Below are positions 24,798 through 33,095 of a stretch of DNA of 64,000 nucleotides, in pieces. The notes below the pieces were generated by a model. It was not told the origin of the DNA. It made no database searches and saw only the letters and a program-made list of their open reading frames with translations. How positions within the stretch are numbered: position 1 is the stretch's first letter; the number at the start of each line of letters is the position of its first letter. The stretch lies in the NCBI RefSeq assembly GCF_900454025.1, contig NZ_UGQM01000001.1, positions 4,216,001-4,280,000 on the forward strand, in the 5' to 3' direction. The position numbers and the translations under genes are program-made. The DNA is from Mycolicibacterium gilvum (GTDB lineage: Bacteria > Actinomycetota > Actinomycetes > Mycobacteriales > Mycobacteriaceae).

Positions 24798-25970
24798 CTA
24801 CTTGACGAGCTCGACGAGGGTCGCGTTGGCGGTCCCGCCGCCTTCGCACATGGTCTGCAGGCCGTAGCGAATCCCGTTGTCGCGCATGTGATGGATCATC
24901 CGCGTCATCAGCACGGCGCCGGAGGCCCCGAGGGGATGGCCGAGGGCGATCGCCCCGCCGAGAGGATTGAGCTTGGCCTCGTCGGCTCCGGTGTCCGCCA
25001 GCCAGGCCAGCGGGACGGGCGCGAACGCCTCGTTCACCTCGTAGACGCCGACCTCGTCGAGCGTCACACCCGCCTTGTGGAGGACCTTCGCCGTGGCCGG
25101 GATCGGGCCTGTCAGCATCAGTTTCGGGTCCGCGCCGGTGACCGCGCCCGCGCGGTACCGCACCAATGGCGTCAGGCCGAGATTGACCGCGTTCTCCGCC
25201 GTCATGACGAGCAGCGCCGCGGCGCCGTCGGAGATCTGCGACGAGTTGCCGGCATGGATCACCCCGTCCTCGGTGAACGCCGGTTTGAGTCCCGACAGCT
25301 TCTCCACCGTCGTGCCCCGCCGGATCCCCTCGTCGTCGGTGACCACACTTCCCCCTGAATTGCTCCTCGCGTCCGCAGCGTCGGTGAAGACCGGCACGAT
25401 CTGATCTTTGAAGGCGCCCGCGTCCTGGGCGGCGGCCGCCCGTTCGTGCGACTGCGCGGAGTACTCATCGAGCCGGGTCCGCGACAGTCCCCACTGCGCA
25501 GAGATCATCTCGGCGGAGATGCCCTGGTTGAACGAGAAGTCGTCATACCGCGCAAGAACTTTCGGCCCGTACGGCATGCCGGTGCTGCGCGCCGAGCCCA
25601 GCGGCACCCGGCTCATCACCTCGACTCCCCCGGCGACCACGACATCCTGCTGCCCCGACATCACCGCCTGCACGGCGAAGTCGAGGGCCTGCTGGCTGGA
25701 GCCGCACGCCCGGTTCACCGTGGTGCCCGGAATGTGTTCGGGCCAGCCCGCGGCCAGCACCGCGTACCGGCCGATGTTGCTCGACTGGTCGCCCACCTGC
25801 GAGACGCAGCCCCACACCACGTCGTCGACGAGATCCGGGTCGACGCCGGTGCGGTTTATCACCTCGTTGAGCACGAGCGCCGACAGATCGGCCGCATGCT
25901 GTTCGGACAGACCACCGTTACGTTTGCCGACCGGTGTGCGCACTGCGCCGACGATGACGGTCTCCCGCAT
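24798..25970 (-). CDS. Thiolase (acetyl-CoA acetyltransferase, FadA-like)
   Basis: 390 residues. Nucleophile C89 in NRACGSSQQA, the NEAFAP motif, GGAIALGHPLGASGA with the activating His, and C375 in MCEGGGTA. All residues of an active degradative thiolase are present, so it should cleave 3-ketoacyl-CoA to acetyl- or propionyl-CoA plus a shortened acyl-CoA. Start and the preceding crotonase stop overlap as TAATG. Its neighbours complete a beta-oxidation cycle except for a clear 3-hydroxyacyl-CoA dehydrogenase. Confidence 0.95.
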   Translation of the reverse strand: MRETVIVGAVRTPVGKRNGGLSEQHAADLSALVLNEVINRTGVDPDLVDDVVWGCVSQVGDQSSNIGRYAVLAAGWPEHIPGTTVNRACGSSQQALDFAVQAVMSGQQDVVVAGGVEVMSRVPLGSARSTGMPYGPKVLARYDDFSFNQGISAEMISAQWGLSRTRLDEYSAQSHERAAAAQDAGAFKDQIVPVFTDAADARSNSGGSVVTDDEGIRRGTTVEKLSGLKPAFTEDGVIHAGNSSQISDGAAALLVMTAENAVNLGLTPLVRYRAGAVTGADPKLMLTGPIPATAKVLHKAGVTLDEVGVYEVNEAFAPVPLAWLADTGADEAKLNPLGGAIALGHPLGASGAVLMTRMIHHMRDNGIRYGLQTMCEGGGTANATLVELVK

Positions 25971-26776
25971 TACCTCTGCTCCTCAGGTTGTTCGTACAGG
26001 GCCCAGGCCCCGCTGAATTCAGGATCCCGTTTGGCCGCGAACGCCGCATAGGCCTCGGCCGAATCCGCCGTCGCGAAGTTGCCCGGCTGTGCACGCGCCT
26101 CGTTGGCCAGCGCCTCCCGCAGCGTCGCGGTGGCGCCGTCGTTGAGCAGTGCCTTGCTCTGCGCCAGCGCGAACGGGGGTCCCGCCGCGAGCCGGTCGGC
26201 GAGGTCGTCGACGAAACCGTCGATCTCGGTGGCCGGTTTGACCCACGTCACCAGTCCGAGTCCGTGCGCCTCGTCGGCGTCGATCATGTCGGCCAGCAGC
26301 ACCAGCCGTTTGGCCTGTTGCAGTCCGACGATCTTGGGCAACAGCCATGACCCTCCGAGATCGACCGACAACCCGCGCTTCGAGAAGATCTGGCAGAAGC
26401 GCGATTCCGGGGTCGCGACGACCAGATCGCAGCCCAGCGCGAGGTTCCATCCCGCGCCGACGGCGATGCCGGTGACCTTCGCGATCGTCGGGATGGCCAG
26501 CTCGTGCAGGGCCAGCGCGACGTCGGTCAGACGGTCCAGTTTGTACCGGGGGTGGATCTGCTCGCCGGTACCGATGTCGGCACCGGAGCAGAACGCACCG
26601 CCGGCGCCGGTGAGCACGAGCGCGCGCACATCCGGTTCCCGCTTAAGTGCGCGCAGCGCGTCGGCGAGCTCGACCCACAGCCGCGCGTCCAGCGCGTTGC
26701 GGCGGTGTGGCCGGTTCAGCGTCAGCGTGCGCACGCCGTCGCGGTCCGACGACAGCAGGACCTCGGTGTCAGCCAC
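25970..26776 (-). CDS. Enoyl-CoA hydratase/isomerase (crotonase family)
   Basis: 268 residues. Crotonase signatures: LTLNRPHRRNALD, the oxyanion-hole region GAFCSGADIG and TGIAVGAGWNLALGCDLVVA, then FSKRGLSVDLGGSWLLP. The second oxyanion segment is AVGAGW instead of GGG, and an Asp stands where hydratases often have the second Glu, so isomerase or hydrolase activity is possible. It lies between the CoA-transferase (8-base overlap) and the thiolase. Confidence 0.92.
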   Translation of the reverse strand: MADTEVLLSSDRDGVRTLTLNRPHRRNALDARLWVELADALRALKREPDVRALVLTGAGGAFCSGADIGTGEQIHPRYKLDRLTDVALALHELAIPTIAKVTGIAVGAGWNLALGCDLVVATPESRFCQIFSKRGLSVDLGGSWLLPKIVGLQQAKRLVLLADMIDADEAHGLGLVTWVKPATEIDGFVDDLADRLAAGPPFALAQSKALLNDGATATLREALANEARAQPGNFATADSAEAYAAFAAKRDPEFSGAWALYEQPEEQR

Positions 26777-28004
26777 GATAGGCCGGTCCGATCGCTCCCT
26801 CTGCCCGCAACTGAGCCAGTTCCCCTGCGCTGACTCCGAATTCGGTCAGCACGGCGTCGGTGTGTTCTCCCAGCCCGGGGATGGCTCCCATCGGCTGCTC
26901 GAAATCGCTGATCACCGGCGGCGGGCGCAATGCCTGGATGTCCCCCTTCGGGGTCGCGACCGTCCGCCACCGGTCCCGGGCGACCAGGTGCGGATGCGCG
27001 ATCACTTCACTGGGCAGGTTGTAGCGGGAGTTCCCGATCCCCGCCCTGTCGGCTTTGTCCTGGATGTCGGCGAGGTCGTGGCGGGCGCACCAGGCGCCGA
27101 TCGCCTCCTCCAGCACGTCGCGGTGTGCGCAGCGGCCGGGGTTGGTCGCGAATCTCGGATCGTCGGCGAGGTCGGGACGGTCGATGATCTCGCGCGCGAC
27201 GCGCTGCCACTCGCGGTCGTTGGTCGTTCCGAGCACGACGGTCTGACCGTCGCGGGTCGGGAACGCCCCGTACGGAGCGACGGCCGGTGACCCGACGCCC
27301 AGAGGTTCCTGGTCGATCCCCGAATGCTGGGTGTAGGTCAGCGCATAACCCATGACGTCGGTCATCACGTCGAACAGACTCAATTCCACGTGCGGCGCCG
27401 GACCGGGCTCCGGCCGCGTCGCGCGGCCGTACAGCAGCGAGACGATGGACATGGCCGCGTACAGACCCGAGGTGAAATCGGCGACGGCCGGACCCGGCTT
27501 GGCGGGCATGCCGGGGTAACCGGTGACCGCGCAGGATCCCGACTCTGCCTGCACGAGCAGGTCGTAGGCACGTTTGTGCGAGATCGGTCCGCCGGGCCCG
27601 TACCCGTCGATCTCGACCGGGATGACGTGGGGATGACGCTCAGCGAGGTCAGCGGGCGCCAGGCCGAGCCGGGCCGTCGCCCCGGGCGCCAGATTGGACA
27701 CGAACGCATCGGCGCGATCGAGCAGACGGTGCAACACCTCCAGCCCCGCAGCCGATTTCGTGTTGAGCGTGACCGATTCCTTGCCCCGGTTGGACCACAC
27801 GAAGTGTGCGGCCAGCCCGCCGGGACCGTTGACGACGTCGTCGTACGCGCGCGCGAAGTCCCCGCCGTTGGGATTCTCGACCTTGATGATGCGGGCACCG
27901 AAGTCCGCGAGCACCCTGGTGCACATCGGGGCGGCGACCGCCTGTTCCATGGCGACGACGGTGACGCCCGCCAGCGGCGCGGCGCCGGGTGTTGGTCCTG
28001 TCAC
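26769..28004 (-). CDS. Class III CoA-transferase (CaiB/BaiF)
   Basis: 411 residues. N-terminal VLADFGARIIKVENP and GDFAR, the middle NRGKESVTLN and catalytic D176 (AVADFTSG) mark an active family III CoA-transferase that moves CoA between carboxylates or acts as racemase. GTG start at 28004. It would activate the acid that enters the following crotonase/thiolase genes. The stop region overlaps the crotonase start by eight bases. Confidence 0.93.
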   Translation of the reverse strand: MTGPTPGAAPLAGVTVVAMEQAVAAPMCTRVLADFGARIIKVENPNGGDFARAYDDVVNGPGGLAAHFVWSNRGKESVTLNTKSAAGLEVLHRLLDRADAFVSNLAPGATARLGLAPADLAERHPHVIPVEIDGYGPGGPISHKRAYDLLVQAESGSCAVTGYPGMPAKPGPAVADFTSGLYAAMSIVSLLYGRATRPEPGPAPHVELSLFDVMTDVMGYALTYTQHSGIDQEPLGVGSPAVAPYGAFPTRDGQTVVLGTTNDREWQRVAREIIDRPDLADDPRFATNPGRCAHRDVLEEAIGAWCARHDLADIQDKADRAGIGNSRYNLPSEVIAHPHLVARDRWRTVATPKGDIQALRPPPVISDFEQPMGAIPGLGEHTDAVLTEFGVSAGELAQLRAEGAIGPAYRG

Positions 28005-28032
28005 GTGATCAGATAACCATGCCGCCGCGTCA

Positions 28033-29226
28033 TCAGTAGCTCCTGGGCAGTCCGAGGACGTGCTCGCCCAGGAAGTTCAGGATCATCTCCTGGCTGACCG
28101 GCGCGATCTTCATCAGGCGGGACTCCCGGAAGTACCGCGACACGTGGTACTCCTCGGAATACCCCATACCGCCGTGCAATTGCAGCGCACGGTCCGCCGC
28201 CCCGAAGCCGGCGTCGGCGCAGAGATACTTCGCGGTATTCGCCTCGCGCCCACAGGGTTTGCCGTTGTCGTAGAGCCAGGTCGCTTTACGCAGCACCAAC
28301 TCGGCGGCGTCGAGGCGGGCCAGCGAATCGGCCAGTGGGAACTGCAGGCCCTGGTTCATGCCGATGGGCCGGTTGAACACCACGCGCTCGTTGCCGTACT
28401 TGACTGCCTTCTCCAGCGCGACCCGGCCGATGCCGAGCGCTTCGGCGGCGATCAGCATCCGTTCGGGGTTCAGTCCGTCGAGGATGTACTTGAAGCCCTG
28501 GCCCTCCTCGCCGACGCGATGTTCGACGGGAACCATCAGGTCGTCGATGAAGAGTTCGTTGGAGCTGACGGCGTTGCGGCCCATCTTCCTGATCGGCCGG
28601 ATGTCGACGTGGTCGCGGTCCAGATCGGTCAGGAACAGCGTCATGCCGTCGGTCTTCTTGGCACCGCGCTGCTTCAGGTCCTCAGGGGTCTCGGTGCGGG
28701 TCAGCAGCAGGATCTTCTCGGATTCCAGCGCTTTGGAGATCCAGACCTTGCGCCCGTTGACCCGGTAGCGGTCGCCCTCGCGCTTGGCGAACGTGGTGAT
28801 GCGCGAAGTGTCCAGGCCCGCACCGGGTTCGGTGACCCCGAAACAGACGTGCAGGTCGCCGTCGACGATCCGGGGCAAGGTGGCGGCCTTGAGGTCGTCG
28901 GAGCCGTGCTTGACCACCGGCTGCATCCCGAAGATCGACAGGTGGATGGCGCTGGCGCCGTTCATCGCCGCCCCGGAGCGGGACACCTCCTCCAGCAGCA
29001 GGGTGGCTTCGGTGATCCCGAGACCGTGGCCGCCGTACTCCTCGGGGATGGTCATGCCGAGCCAGCCGCCCTTGGAGATCGCGTCGTAGAACTCCTGCGG
29101 AAACTCGTGGTTCTGGTCCTTTTCCATCCAGTAGTGATCGTCGAACTTGCTGCACAAATCGGCGACCGACTTACGGATCAGTTCCTGGTCCTCGGTCAGC
29201 TCAAAACTCATGCCCGGCATCGCCAT
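28033..29226 (-). CDS. Acyl-CoA dehydrogenase
   Basis: 397 residues; ATG at 29226 (MAMPGMSFELTE), with in-frame ATGs at 29220 and 29211 as alternatives. Typical segments: FGVTEPGAGLDTSRITT, NGRKVWISKA, PERMLIAAEALG, QLHGGMGYSEEYHVSR. FadE-type enzyme acting early in beta-oxidation. It lies 28 bases upstream of the CoA-transferase. The 29227-29323 interval before it contains a strong hairpin repeat. Confidence 0.93.
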   Translation of the reverse strand: MAMPGMSFELTEDQELIRKSVADLCSKFDDHYWMEKDQNHEFPQEFYDAISKGGWLGMTIPEEYGGHGLGITEATLLLEEVSRSGAAMNGASAIHLSIFGMQPVVKHGSDDLKAATLPRIVDGDLHVCFGVTEPGAGLDTSRITTFAKREGDRYRVNGRKVWISKALESEKILLLTRTETPEDLKQRGAKKTDGMTLFLTDLDRDHVDIRPIRKMGRNAVSSNELFIDDLMVPVEHRVGEEGQGFKYILDGLNPERMLIAAEALGIGRVALEKAVKYGNERVVFNRPIGMNQGLQFPLADSLARLDAAELVLRKATWLYDNGKPCGREANTAKYLCADAGFGAADRALQLHGGMGYSEEYHVSRYFRESRLMKIAPVSQEMILNFLGEHVLGLPRSY

Positions 29227-29246
29227 TACTCCTCGGGTCGCTCACG

Positions 29247-29307
29247 GCCGAAATTGCATTCCGGCAGGTCCTCACTCGGACTTTCCCTGCTGGAATGCAA
29301 TTTCGGC
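29247..29307. repeat. Dispersed palindromic hairpin repeat, copy 2
   Basis: Arms 29247-29268 and 29286-29307 pair at 21 of 22 positions around a 17-base loop. Arm sequence, arm length and loop length match the element at 4327-4387. It fills the 97-base gap between the amidohydrolase stop (29324) and the acyl-CoA dehydrogenase start (29226). It could attenuate or stabilise the transcript or be a mobile REP-like unit. Confidence 0.8.
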
Positions 29308-29323
29308 GAAGGGGTGTTCGCTC

Positions 29324-30619
29324 TCAGTCGGTGTTGCCGCTCATTTCCTTGGCGCGCGCCGCGAAGTCGGCGAATGTGGCACCGGTCTTCTCTTTGTTCG
29401 ACAGCGCTTGGATGGAGACGTCGTGGCCTTCGGCGGCCTTGCGCAGCGCGCCGACGGTGGCCTGCTCCTTGGCGATGTGGGTGAACGGGTCCCAGTGGTA
29501 CCACCGCATCGCGTTCTCGTAGGTCATCTTGTTGATCTCGGCGTCGGGCACGTTGTTGGCCTTGAGGACCTCGTCGAGCTGCTCGGGGGCACCCGGCCAC
29601 ATCGAATCGCTGTGCGGGTAGTCGGCCTCCCAGCAGATGTTGTCCACGCCGATCTGGTGACGCGTGGCCACACCCACCGGGTCGGCGATGAAACACGTCA
29701 GGAAATGGTCCCGGAACACCTCGCTGGGCAGCTTGCCCTTGAAGTCCTGACCGGTCCAGGTCGAGTGCATTTCGTAGGTACGGTCGACGCGCTCGAGGAA
29801 GTACGGGATCCACCCGGTGCCGCCCTCGGACAGGGCGATCTTGAGATCGGGATACTCCTTGATCGGCCGCGACCACAACAGATCTGCGGCGGCCTGCACG
29901 ATATTCATCGGCTGCAGCGTGATCATCACGTCCATCGGCGCATCGGGCGCGGTGATGGCCAACCGACCCGACGATCCGATGTGCACGTTGAGCACGGTGT
30001 CCGTGTCGACCAGCGCGTCCCACATCGGCTTCCAGTGGTCGAAGTCGTGGAAGCTCGGATACCCCATCGCCGACGGGTTCTCCGAGAACGTCAGCGAGTG
30101 CACGCCACGCGCGGCATTGCGGCGGATCTCCTTCGCGCACGCCTCGGGATCCCAGATCACCGGAAGCGTCATCGGGATGAACCGCGCAGGGTAGGCGCCG
30201 CACCACTCCTCGACGTGCCAGTCGTTGTAGGCCTGCACGAGCGCCAGCGAGAACTCCGGATCCTCGGTCGCGAACAACCGGCCCGCGAAGCCCGGGAAGG
30301 ACGGGAAGCACATCGAGCCCAGAATGCCGCCGGCGTTCATATCCTTGACCCGCTCGTCGACCTGCCAGCATCCCGGCCGGATCTCGTCGAGGCCCTGGGG
30401 CTCCAGCCCGTACTCCTCTTTCGGCCGGCCGGCGACCGCGTTCAGCGCGACGTTGGGGATCACCACGTCACGGAACTGCCAGGTGTCCGACCCGTCCTCG
30501 TTGTGCACCAGCCGCGGCGCCTCGTCCAGATACTTCTTGGACAGGTGGTTCTTGAACATGTCCGGCGGCTCGACGATGTGATCGTCCACGCTGATCAGAA
30601 TCATGTCGTTCTTGTCCAT
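29324..30619 (-). CDS. Amidohydrolase-2 family protein (PF04909, ACMSD-like)
   Basis: 431 residues of a TIM-barrel metal hydrolase/decarboxylase. The N-terminal metal motif is SVDDHIVEPPD, and the late EADYPHSDSMWP carries the conserved Asp; NVHIGSSG supplies a further His. Members include decarboxylases and hydrolases of aromatic or ring-cleavage acids. It starts at 30619, divergent from the AhpD-like/Rieske unit, with a 247-base region rich in inverted repeats between them. A second protein of this family is at 53679-54866. Confidence 0.92.
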   Translation of the reverse strand: MDKNDMILISVDDHIVEPPDMFKNHLSKKYLDEAPRLVHNEDGSDTWQFRDVVIPNVALNAVAGRPKEEYGLEPQGLDEIRPGCWQVDERVKDMNAGGILGSMCFPSFPGFAGRLFATEDPEFSLALVQAYNDWHVEEWCGAYPARFIPMTLPVIWDPEACAKEIRRNAARGVHSLTFSENPSAMGYPSFHDFDHWKPMWDALVDTDTVLNVHIGSSGRLAITAPDAPMDVMITLQPMNIVQAAADLLWSRPIKEYPDLKIALSEGGTGWIPYFLERVDRTYEMHSTWTGQDFKGKLPSEVFRDHFLTCFIADPVGVATRHQIGVDNICWEADYPHSDSMWPGAPEQLDEVLKANNVPDAEINKMTYENAMRWYHWDPFTHIAKEQATVGALRKAAEGHDVSIQALSNKEKTGATFADFAARAKEMSGNTD

Positions 30620-30689
30620 GCGACGACGCTCCTCTCGGTCACGCCTCGATGTACCGCAACGGCGTGAATTCGGGCTGTAGTTCTCCTAC

Positions 30690-30719
30690 TGAGGAAACTA
30701 TCTTCTCCAGGAGTGAGAA
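30690..30719. promoter_or_regulatory. Inverted repeats in the divergent amidohydrolase / AhpD-like region
   Basis: 30690-30708 (TGAGGAAACTATCTTCTCC) resembles the palindrome at 37829 with one extra base in each arm. 30703-30719 (TTCTC, seven bases, GAGAA) is a second palindrome. With the site at 30850 they suggest a multi-site repressor region. The rest of 30620-30866 holds no open frame that I would call a gene. Confidence 0.45.
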
Positions 30720-30849
30720 TCAATGTCCGTCATCGACGACGGCGCAGGCTGAAGGGCAGAACAAGGCCGTGGCACCTCACACCGGAACTCAGATGGCTGA
30801 CCTGCATCGTTGACGAGGCGGCCAAAAAGTGGAAATCTATTGTCGAAAT

Positions 30850-30868
30850 ATGAGAACCTGATTCTCAT
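30850..30868. promoter_or_regulatory. ATGAGAA-N5-TTCTCAT operator overlapping the start of the AhpD-like gene
   Basis: ATGAGAACCTGATTCTCAT is a palindrome with seven-base perfect arms around five bases. The ATG at 30867 is part of it, which points to a leaderless or very short-leader transcript blocked by its repressor. The same arms and spacing recur at 37829-37845 beside a TetR gene. Confidence 0.65.
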
Positions 30869-31418
30869 GAGCGAGAGGAGTCCATCGGTGCGAGTGGCAC
30901 CCCTGCCCGCGGACCAGTGGGATGAGTCCGTGGACAAGGCTCTCTCCGGACTGATGCCCGCCGAGATGCGCAACCCGGAGATCGCCGGCAACCTCGTCGC
31001 AACCCTGGTGCGGCACCCGAAGCTCGCACGCGGATTCCTTCGGTTCAACTTTCAGTTGCTCTACAACTCGACACTGCCGGATCGGCTGCGCGAACTGGCG
31101 GTGCTTCGGATCGCGCACGTGACCAAGTGCGAGTACGAATGGCTCCACCACGTCGAAATGGCACGCGAAGCGGGCCTGTCCGATGACGTCATCGACGGCA
31201 TCACCCGGGGGACGGCCTCCGACGGGCTCGACCGCGCCGTCCTGGCCGCCGTCGACGAACTACAGAACGACTCCGTCGTATCGGATGCGACATGGACAGC
31301 GTTGTCCGACCACCTCGACGAGCGCCAGCTGATGGACCTCGTCTTCACAATCGGCTGCTATGGCGCACTTGCCATGGCCATCAACACTTTCGGCGTAGAA
31401 CCCGACCAGGAAAGGTAG
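30867..31418 (+). CDS. Carboxymuconolactone decarboxylase / AhpD-like protein
   Basis: 183 residues, all-helical. The core LRELAVLRIAHVTKCEYEWLHHVEMAREAG resembles CMD/AhpD proteins, with a Cys and His pair in the CEYEWLHH motif but without the CxxC of true AhpD. A later IGCYGALAMAIN helix is typical of the family. ATG at 30867 coincides with the operator. It is first in the third Rieske operon, five bases before the oxygenase start, and could act as a peroxidase, decarboxylase or lactonase-like accessory. Confidence 0.87.
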   Translation: MSERSPSVRVAPLPADQWDESVDKALSGLMPAEMRNPEIAGNLVATLVRHPKLARGFLRFNFQLLYNSTLPDRLRELAVLRIAHVTKCEYEWLHHVEMAREAGLSDDVIDGITRGTASDGLDRAVLAAVDELQNDSVVSDATWTALSDHLDERQLMDLVFTIGCYGALAMAINTFGVEPDQER

Positions 31419-31423
31419 CCACC

Positions 31424-32773
31424 GTGGCATTTTTCAAGAAACCGGATGTTGGCAGCTGGACCGAGAATTGGCCCGAGCTCGGCACAGCCCCCGTCAACTA
31501 CGAGGACTCCATCGACCCCGAACAATGGAAGCTGGAGCAGCAAGCCATTTTTCGCAAGACCTGGCTGCAGATGGGCCGCATCGAGCTGATCCCCAAGAAG
31601 GGCAGCTACATCACCCGTGAGCTCCCGTCGGTAGGACCGGGCACCTCGATCGTCATCGTCAACGACGGCGAGCAGATCCGGGCGTTCTACAACCTGTGCC
31701 GCCACCGCGGGAACAAGTTGGTGTGGAACGACTACCCCGGCGAGGAAACTTCCGGAACCTGCCGCCAGTTCGTCTGCAAGTACCACGCCTGGCGATACGA
31801 CCTGAAAGGCGATCTGACGTTCGTCCAGCAGGAGCAGGAGTTCTTCGATCTCGACAAGCAGGATTACCCGCTCAAGCCGGTGCGCTGCGAAGTGTGGGAG
31901 GGCTTCATCTTCGTCAACTTCGACGACGACGCGGTCTCGCTGGAGGAGTACCTGGGCGAATTCGGACAGGGCCTCAAGGGTTACCCGTTCCACGAGATGA
32001 CCGAGCATTACAGCTACCGCGCCGAGATCAAGTCGAACTGGAAACTGTTCATCGACGCGTTCGTCGAGTTCTACCACGCGCCGATTCTGCACATGAAGCA
32101 GGCGGAGAAGGAGGAGGCCGAGAAGCTTGCCAAGTTCGGCTTCGAGGCGCTGCACTACGACATCAAGGGCGATCACTCGATGATCTCGTCTTGGGGTGGC
32201 ATGAGCCCGCCCAAGGACCTCAACATGGTCAAGCCCATCGAGCGCATCCTGCACAGCGGCCTGTTCGGCCCGTGGGACCGCCCCGATATCAAGGGCATCC
32301 TGCCCGACGAGCTACCGCCGGCGATCAACCCCGGCCGCCACAAGACCTGGGGCCAGGACTCATTCGAGTTCTTCCCGAACTTCACCCTGCTGTTCTGGGT
32401 GCCGGGTTGGTACCTCACCTACAACTACTGGCCGACCGGGGTGGACACCCACATCTTCGAGGCCGACCTGTACTTCGTGCCGCCGAAAAACCTGCGCGAG
32501 CGTCTCTCCCAGGAACTGGCTGCGGTCACGTTCAAGGAGTACGCGTTCCAGGACGCCAATACCCTGGAGGCCACCCAGACCCAGATCGGTACCCGCGCCG
32601 TCCTGGACTTCCCGCTGTGCGATCAGGAAGTGCTCCTGCGCCACCTGCATCACACCGCCCACAAGTACGTGGACCGTTACAAGGCCGAACTCGAAGCCAA
32701 GTCCAACGGTTCATCCAACGGCGCCACCACATCGAGCACGACGGCCACAAAGAAGGATGAGGTAAATGCCTAA
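31424..32773 (+). CDS. Rieske non-heme iron oxygenase, alpha subunit, copy 3
   Basis: 449 residues from the GTG at 31424 (AGGAAAGG upstream); the longer frame lies inside the AhpD-like gene. Rieske ligands C92, H94, C118, H121; iron-site D211, H218, H223 (DAFVEFYHAPILH) and D377 (FQDANTLEATQ). It differs from copies 1 and 2 by an insert EKEEAEKL near residues 229-236 and by a Ser/Asn/Thr-rich tail after about residue 424. Start and spacing of motifs show a common origin with the other two. No reductase is encoded in this operon. Confidence 0.95.
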   Translation: MAFFKKPDVGSWTENWPELGTAPVNYEDSIDPEQWKLEQQAIFRKTWLQMGRIELIPKKGSYITRELPSVGPGTSIVIVNDGEQIRAFYNLCRHRGNKLVWNDYPGEETSGTCRQFVCKYHAWRYDLKGDLTFVQQEQEFFDLDKQDYPLKPVRCEVWEGFIFVNFDDDAVSLEEYLGEFGQGLKGYPFHEMTEHYSYRAEIKSNWKLFIDAFVEFYHAPILHMKQAEKEEAEKLAKFGFEALHYDIKGDHSMISSWGGMSPPKDLNMVKPIERILHSGLFGPWDRPDIKGILPDELPPAINPGRHKTWGQDSFEFFPNFTLLFWVPGWYLTYNYWPTGVDTHIFEADLYFVPPKNLRERLSQELAAVTFKEYAFQDANTLEATQTQIGTRAVLDFPLCDQEVLLRHLHHTAHKYVDRYKAELEAKSNGSSNGATTSSTTATKKDEVNA

Positions 32774-33095
32774 GCTCCCAGAGGAATTCGCCGACCTGGA
32801 GCGGTTCAGCGACTGGTGCCTGCCCACCGAGGAAGAGCGCTACCAGAAGCGGCTGAACTCCACGATGGACGAGATGCAGGAACTCTACGACGCGGGCATG
32901 GCTCGCCTCGAGGACATCATGGTCTACGTCGACGCCCGATTCCCGCTCAAGAGCATGCCGGACGATGCCAAGGCCCTCGTGCATCTGGGACAATCCATCG
33001 TCATGGTGAGCTTTCCGATCGAAGTGTGGAAGCAGCCGCGCGTGCTCGACAGCGGTGCGGCCTACATCAACCTGATCAAGGAGCCGGTGGTCTAG
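32766..33095 (+). CDS. Small Rieske-partner protein, copy 3
   Basis: 109 residues, homologous to 832-1167 and 6149-6505: LPEEFADLERF, DWCLPTEEERYQKRL, an MDEMQELYD block, a PDDAKALVHL segment and FPIEVWKQPRVLD. Unlike the others it lacks the internal DDLPDD acid run. It overlaps the Rieske 3' end by eight bases and the following amidohydrolase by one (TAGTG). The gene order Rieske, small protein, amidohydrolase repeats that of 7785-4878. Confidence 0.87.
   Translation: MPKLPEEFADLERFSDWCLPTEEERYQKRLNSTMDEMQELYDAGMARLEDIMVYVDARFPLKSMPDDAKALVHLGQSIVMVSFPIEVWKQPRVLDSGAAYINLIKEPVV

Noticed and set aside
30620..30866. Possible small gene in the amidohydrolase/AhpD-like divergent gap
   Set aside because: The region is occupied by inverted repeats and promoter-like sequence; short frames there have no ribosome binding site or plausible protein.
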